From NCBI GenBank assembly GCA_946543095.1, contig CAMNLO010000070.1, positions 1 through 7,754 on the forward strand: 7,754 nucleotides of DNA, written 5' to 3'. A program made the translations under genes and the position numbers. This document shows, in pieces, positions 4,639-7,754 of the stretch. The first letter of the stretch is position 1. Each line of letters begins with the position of its first letter. This DNA comes from an uncultured bacterium. Its GTDB lineage: Bacteria > Bacillota > Clostridia > Lachnospirales > Lachnospiraceae. Below the pieces are notes generated by a model that was given only the letters and a program-made list of their open reading frames with translations, searched no databases and had not been told where the DNA came from.

Positions 4639-5318
4639 TCGCAGTTCTCCATTGTTTTGTTTCTGCCCACAAGGCCCTCAAAATCTGCCGTAAACTGTGC
4701 TATGGCAGCGTCTATGGCGGCATTTTTGACAAAACCGTCCATCACCTCCGGGGAAACGGTCACGGCCTTCACGCCATACTTTAAAAGCTCCAGCACCTGC
4801 CGGGAATTCTTAAAGCTGGCAGCCAGCAGTCCGCAATGGTCCATTCCGTTTTTCTGGATCGCATCGTGGATATCCTTTGCGATCTGCACCCCGTCATAGC
4901 CCATATTGTCGATCCGGTTGATATACGGGGCTACATACTCGCAGCCGCATTTGGCAGCCAGAATGCCCTGCATGGGTGTGTAGATGGCGGTGCCCAGAAG
5001 CCGGATCCCTTCGGCATGGATCTTTTTCATGGCCTTAAAGCCCTCCGGAGTGCAGGGGATCTTTACAATGGTATTCTTCCCGAGAACCTTAGTGATATGC
5101 TTCGCTTCCCGCACCATCCCCTCCGCATCCGGAGACACCGCCTGCACAAACAGTTCCCCCTGATCCGTGATGATCTTCCGGATCTCCCGTAACACCTCAT
5201 AGGGGTTTCTTTTTACGGCTGCCAGAATGGAGGGATTGGTGGACACTCCGTCCACGGGGTAGTACTCATAGATCCTTCGGATCGCTTCCGCATCAGCATG
5301 ATCGATACATAATTTCAT
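4635..5318 (-). CDS. Fructose-6-phosphate aldolase / small transaldolase family
   Basis: This 227-residue protein aligns along its length with E. coli FsaA (220 residues) as I recall it. The Schiff-base lysine is Lys86 in TIVKIPCTPEG. Other active-site residues are Asp6, Asn28 in STNPS, Tyr132 in APYINRID, Arg135 and Ser168 in LLAASFK. Gln59 (LFVQAV) is the residue typical of fructose-6-phosphate aldolases, where classical transaldolases have Glu. Such enzymes cleave or form ketose phosphates using dihydroxyacetone or hydroxyacetone plus glyceraldehyde 3-phosphate. The start is clear: AAAGGAGAAGG precedes the ATG, and the gap to the upstream radical enzyme gene is 24 bp. In E. coli the ybiW radical enzyme gene neighbours fsaA, so this pairing recurs across phyla and implies a shared pathway. 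Calling it fsa rather than generic talC is likely, though activity is not proven by sequence. Confidence 0.88.
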   Translation of the reverse strand: MKLCIDHADAEAIRRIYEYYPVDGVSTNPSILAAVKRNPYEVLREIRKIITDQGELFVQAVSPDAEGMVREAKHITKVLGKNTIVKIPCTPEGFKAMKKIHAEGIRLLGTAIYTPMQGILAAKCGCEYVAPYINRIDNMGYDGVQIAKDIHDAIQKNGMDHCGLLAASFKNSRQVLELLKYGVKAVTVSPEVMDGFVKNAAIDAAIAQFTADFEGLVGRNKTMENCE

Positions 5319-5342
5319 TTTATCCTTCTCCTTTTTGTCTGA

Positions 5343-7754
5343 TCAGATCACCTGCTCCGTTCTGCCGATGATGTCATCCTGGGTGGTCTTGGAAAGCACA
5401 TTGAAGAAGGCCGAATACCCGGCGACCCTTACGATGAGATCCTTATGCTTCTCCGGATGGAGCTGTGCGTCCAACAGGGTTTCCTTATCCACCACATTGT
5501 ACTGCACATGATAGCCATGGAGCCTGTTGAAAAAGGCCCGGATCATCATTTGAAGCTTCTGCCTGCTTTCCTCTGTGGAAAGCATGGAGGGCGTCACCTT
5601 CTGGTTCAGCAGGACACCGCCGGTGATATGCTTTGTATCCAGCTTGGAAACGGATTTGAATACGGCGGTGGGCCCGCTCCTGTCCATTCCGTGGCTCGGG
5701 GAGCAGCCCTCCGCCAGTGGTGTAAACGCCTTCCTTCCGTCCGGTGTGGCAGCGGTTCCCAGCCCCTGGCCCACATTGGCGGAAATGCTGGAGGTCCCCG
5801 CATATCGGATGCCGCCGATGGGGCCTCTTCCGTACCGGGTGCTGTGATACGTTCCGATATTGTCGATATAGGGCTGGTATGCCCTCACTCCCAGTGCGTC
5901 CACATAATCGTCATCATTGCCGTATTTGGGCGCTTCATGGATCAGCAGCTGCTGAATGCGCATGCCTTCCTCACCGGTGAAATCATCCGCAAGGGCGTCC
6001 ATCAGCTGCTTTGCCGTGATCTTTTTTTCTTCAAAGACCAGCTTTTTGATGGCGGCCAGAGAGTCGGAGAGATTGGCGATCCCCACCTGCAGTCCGGAAA
6101 TAAAATCATAGACCGCTCCGCCTTCCTTGATGGTCTTTCCCCTGCCGATGCAGTCCTCCGTCAGCGCAGAGCAGAGCACATCCGGCACATCTCTTTCCGA
6201 TGCCAGATCAATGGCGTTTTCCACGATCACACTGGCCCTTGTGATCTCCTCCAGGGTCTTGTCCCAGGCCTCCATCAGCTCCTCAAAGCTCTTAAAATCC
6301 GTGAAATATCCATAGCCCTTCGCAAACCGTCTGCCGGTGGTGACATCGACGCCGTTGTTCATCACCGTGAGAAGGAGTCTCGGCATATTGATATAGCTCA
6401 TTCCGGTGCAGCGGTAGCCCCACTTTCCGGGGACCGCCGTTTCCACGCAGCCGATGGCGGAATAATTATAGGCGTCCTCTTCACTGACCCCCTTTTCCAC
6501 AAAGGAGGGGATGATGATCTCATCATTGTTGAATGCCGGCATTCCCGTTCCCAGCTTCATCACCTCGATGGCTTCATCAAAAAATTTTTTGCTCAGACCC
6601 GCATGATAGCGCACGGTCAGATTGGGCTGGGGGAGCCTCACCTGGGCCACGGATCTTAAGATCAGAAAGCTGAGGGGATTGACAGCGTCTTTTTTGTCTG
6701 AAGTCTGGCCCCCGATGGTCACATTCTGATACATGGGACTTCCTGCGGAGGAGAGGGTATGGGCCTGGCTTCTGACTTTGTTTATCGTCAGTGTTTTGAT
6801 CCAGAGATTATCCAGAAGCTCCACGGCTTCCGCCTCCGTGATCAGGCCCTGTTCCAGATCATGTTTGTAATAAGGATACATATACTGGTCAAACCTGCCG
6901 TAGGAGAGGGAATGCCCGTTGGACTCGATCTGGAGGATCAGCTGGATAAACCACACGGACTGGATCGCCTCCCGGAAGGTTTTGGCCGGTTCGTAGGGGA
7001 CCCTTTCACAGATCCCTGCGATCTCCAGAAGCTCCCTCTTTCTTTCCCCCTCCGCGGCATCCGCTGTCTGCCTGGCCAGCGCCGCAAACCGGAGCGCGTA
7101 GGTCCTGACAGCGTCCAGCACGATCAGCACCGCGTTGTAGAAGACATACCGATCGATGCTTTCCGGCAGGGTCAGATCCAGTCCTGCCCTGAGGGCCTCC
7201 ACTCTTTCCCTGTAGCCTTTTAAGCCCTCCTTCAGGATGCGCTCATAATGCACGGAAAGATGGGCATCTCCGGCGTTTAATTTCCCTTCCATCCCGAAGA
7301 GGCCCGTTTCCATGTACACGCTCACCTCCTCGGGAAGCAGGGCCAGGCCTCTGGCCCGGAGATTATTGTTTTTCCAGAAGGGAGCGATCTCCCGAAGCTT
7401 CTTCTTTGTTTCCTCGGTGATGTAGAACACATCGCCGTCTCTTTTTTCAAACAGATCCAGCTCATTGATGATAAACTCCATCGTATATTCCGGAAACACC
7501 GGCGCATCCTTATTGGACTCTGCCTGATTCCCCACGATGAGGGTTTCCTCCTCAATGTAAATGCTCATCTTTTCCAGAATATTCTTCAGCATCAGGGCGC
7601 GCTTCATGACAGCCGGCTGGTGTTTGCTGTTCCGGTAGCTTTCCGTGGCAAGAACCGCACGTTCCGCGCTGATATAGGGCTTTTTATCCAGCACCTGTTC
7701 TCTGAAGCGGTTCATTCTGGGAGTCAGTGTTCCGAAATGTTCTGCAGGATTCAT
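5343..7754 (-). CDS. Glycyl radical enzyme, YbiW/PflF-like
   Basis: This 803-residue protein spans the pyruvate-formate-lyase-like domain and the C-terminal glycyl-radical domain. The thiyl cysteine is Cys436 in IGCVETAVPGKWGYR, with the GCVE signature (435-438) of dehydratase-like members rather than the Cys-Cys of true pyruvate formate lyase. The radical site is Gly779 in VRVAGYSAFF. Other conserved stretches are IESNGHSLSYGRFDQ (276-290), QNVTIGGQ (343-350), AFNNDEI (407-413) and APKYGNDDD (608-616). Many of these match E. coli YbiW (about 810 residues) from memory. It needs a radical-SAM activating enzyme, which must be encoded elsewhere, probably upstream past 7754. The ATG at 7754 is the last base of the window, so its ribosome site is unseen. 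The length matches YbiW, so the protein looks essentially complete. It probably catalyses a radical C-O cleavage on a phosphorylated sugar or polyol. The aldolase gene follows 24 bp downstream. Confidence 0.9.
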   Translation of the reverse strand: MNPAEHFGTLTPRMNRFREQVLDKKPYISAERAVLATESYRNSKHQPAVMKRALMLKNILEKMSIYIEEETLIVGNQAESNKDAPVFPEYTMEFIINELDLFEKRDGDVFYITEETKKKLREIAPFWKNNNLRARGLALLPEEVSVYMETGLFGMEGKLNAGDAHLSVHYERILKEGLKGYRERVEALRAGLDLTLPESIDRYVFYNAVLIVLDAVRTYALRFAALARQTADAAEGERKRELLEIAGICERVPYEPAKTFREAIQSVWFIQLILQIESNGHSLSYGRFDQYMYPYYKHDLEQGLITEAEAVELLDNLWIKTLTINKVRSQAHTLSSAGSPMYQNVTIGGQTSDKKDAVNPLSFLILRSVAQVRLPQPNLTVRYHAGLSKKFFDEAIEVMKLGTGMPAFNNDEIIIPSFVEKGVSEEDAYNYSAIGCVETAVPGKWGYRCTGMSYINMPRLLLTVMNNGVDVTTGRRFAKGYGYFTDFKSFEELMEAWDKTLEEITRASVIVENAIDLASERDVPDVLCSALTEDCIGRGKTIKEGGAVYDFISGLQVGIANLSDSLAAIKKLVFEEKKITAKQLMDALADDFTGEEGMRIQQLLIHEAPKYGNDDDYVDALGVRAYQPYIDNIGTYHSTRYGRGPIGGIRYAGTSSISANVGQGLGTAATPDGRKAFTPLAEGCSPSHGMDRSGPTAVFKSVSKLDTKHITGGVLLNQKVTPSMLSTEESRQKLQMMIRAFFNRLHGYHVQYNVVDKETLLDAQLHPEKHKDLIVRVAGYSAFFNVLSKTTQDDIIGRTEQVI

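Noticed and set aside
5445..6659. A 404-codon open frame on the plus strand opposite the glycyl radical enzyme
   Set aside because: It is antisense to a highly conserved enzyme with intact catalytic motifs, has no recognisable domain, and is explained by GC-rich codon bias.

Overview
The window looks like part of the chromosome of an anaerobic, gut-type Firmicute, most likely a Lachnospiraceae or related Clostridia. The reasons are protein similarity recalled from memory, strong AGGAG-type ribosome binding sites, an oxygen-sensitive glycyl radical enzyme, and metal genes typical of that group. No RNA genes, insertion sequences or CRISPR arrays were seen. Two unrelated blocks converge near 3.7 kb.

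Left block (plus strand, 1-3740) concerns metal, probably iron. A 97-aa membrane-anchored protein (DUF6110-like) sits 6 bp before a 700-aa P1B-type ATPase with SCALKLS in place of the CPC metal motif and a GRIR motif at its N-terminus. This pair resembles the ferrosome (Fez) iron-storage operons. A 26-aa membrane peptide overlaps the ATPase stop codon by an ATGA. A 192-258 bp non-coding stretch follows (length depends on the next start). It holds a long stem-loop, a terminator-like hairpin and two matching palindromes, GTTAGC-N4-GCTAAC, 64 bp apart, each near a possible promoter. Next come a Fur-type regulator reduced to its DNA-binding domain and a DUF134 domain that lacks its N-terminus and runs in frame into a NifB/NifX-type protein with a His/Cys-rich tail. 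The two stumps facing each other suggest an internal deletion. A decayed copy of the NifX tail remains after the stop codon.

Right block (minus strand, 7754 to 3742) is a sugar or polyol catabolic operon. It encodes a YbiW/PflF-like glycyl radical enzyme, a fructose-6-phosphate-aldolase-type transaldolase and a ROK sugar kinase, with a 24-bp gap and then a 4-bp overlap. The activating enzyme for the radical enzyme is not in the window and would be expected upstream, past 7754. Together the genes suggest that a sugar analogue is phosphorylated by the kinase, rearranged by radical C-O cleavage, and split by the aldolase. 1,5-Anhydroglucitol is a chemically sensible candidate, with hydroxyacetone and glyceraldehyde 3-phosphate as products.

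The 72-bp convergent gap (3670-3741) holds the NifX relic and half of a 20-bp tandem duplication that reaches into the kinase stop codon. No convincing terminator was found there.
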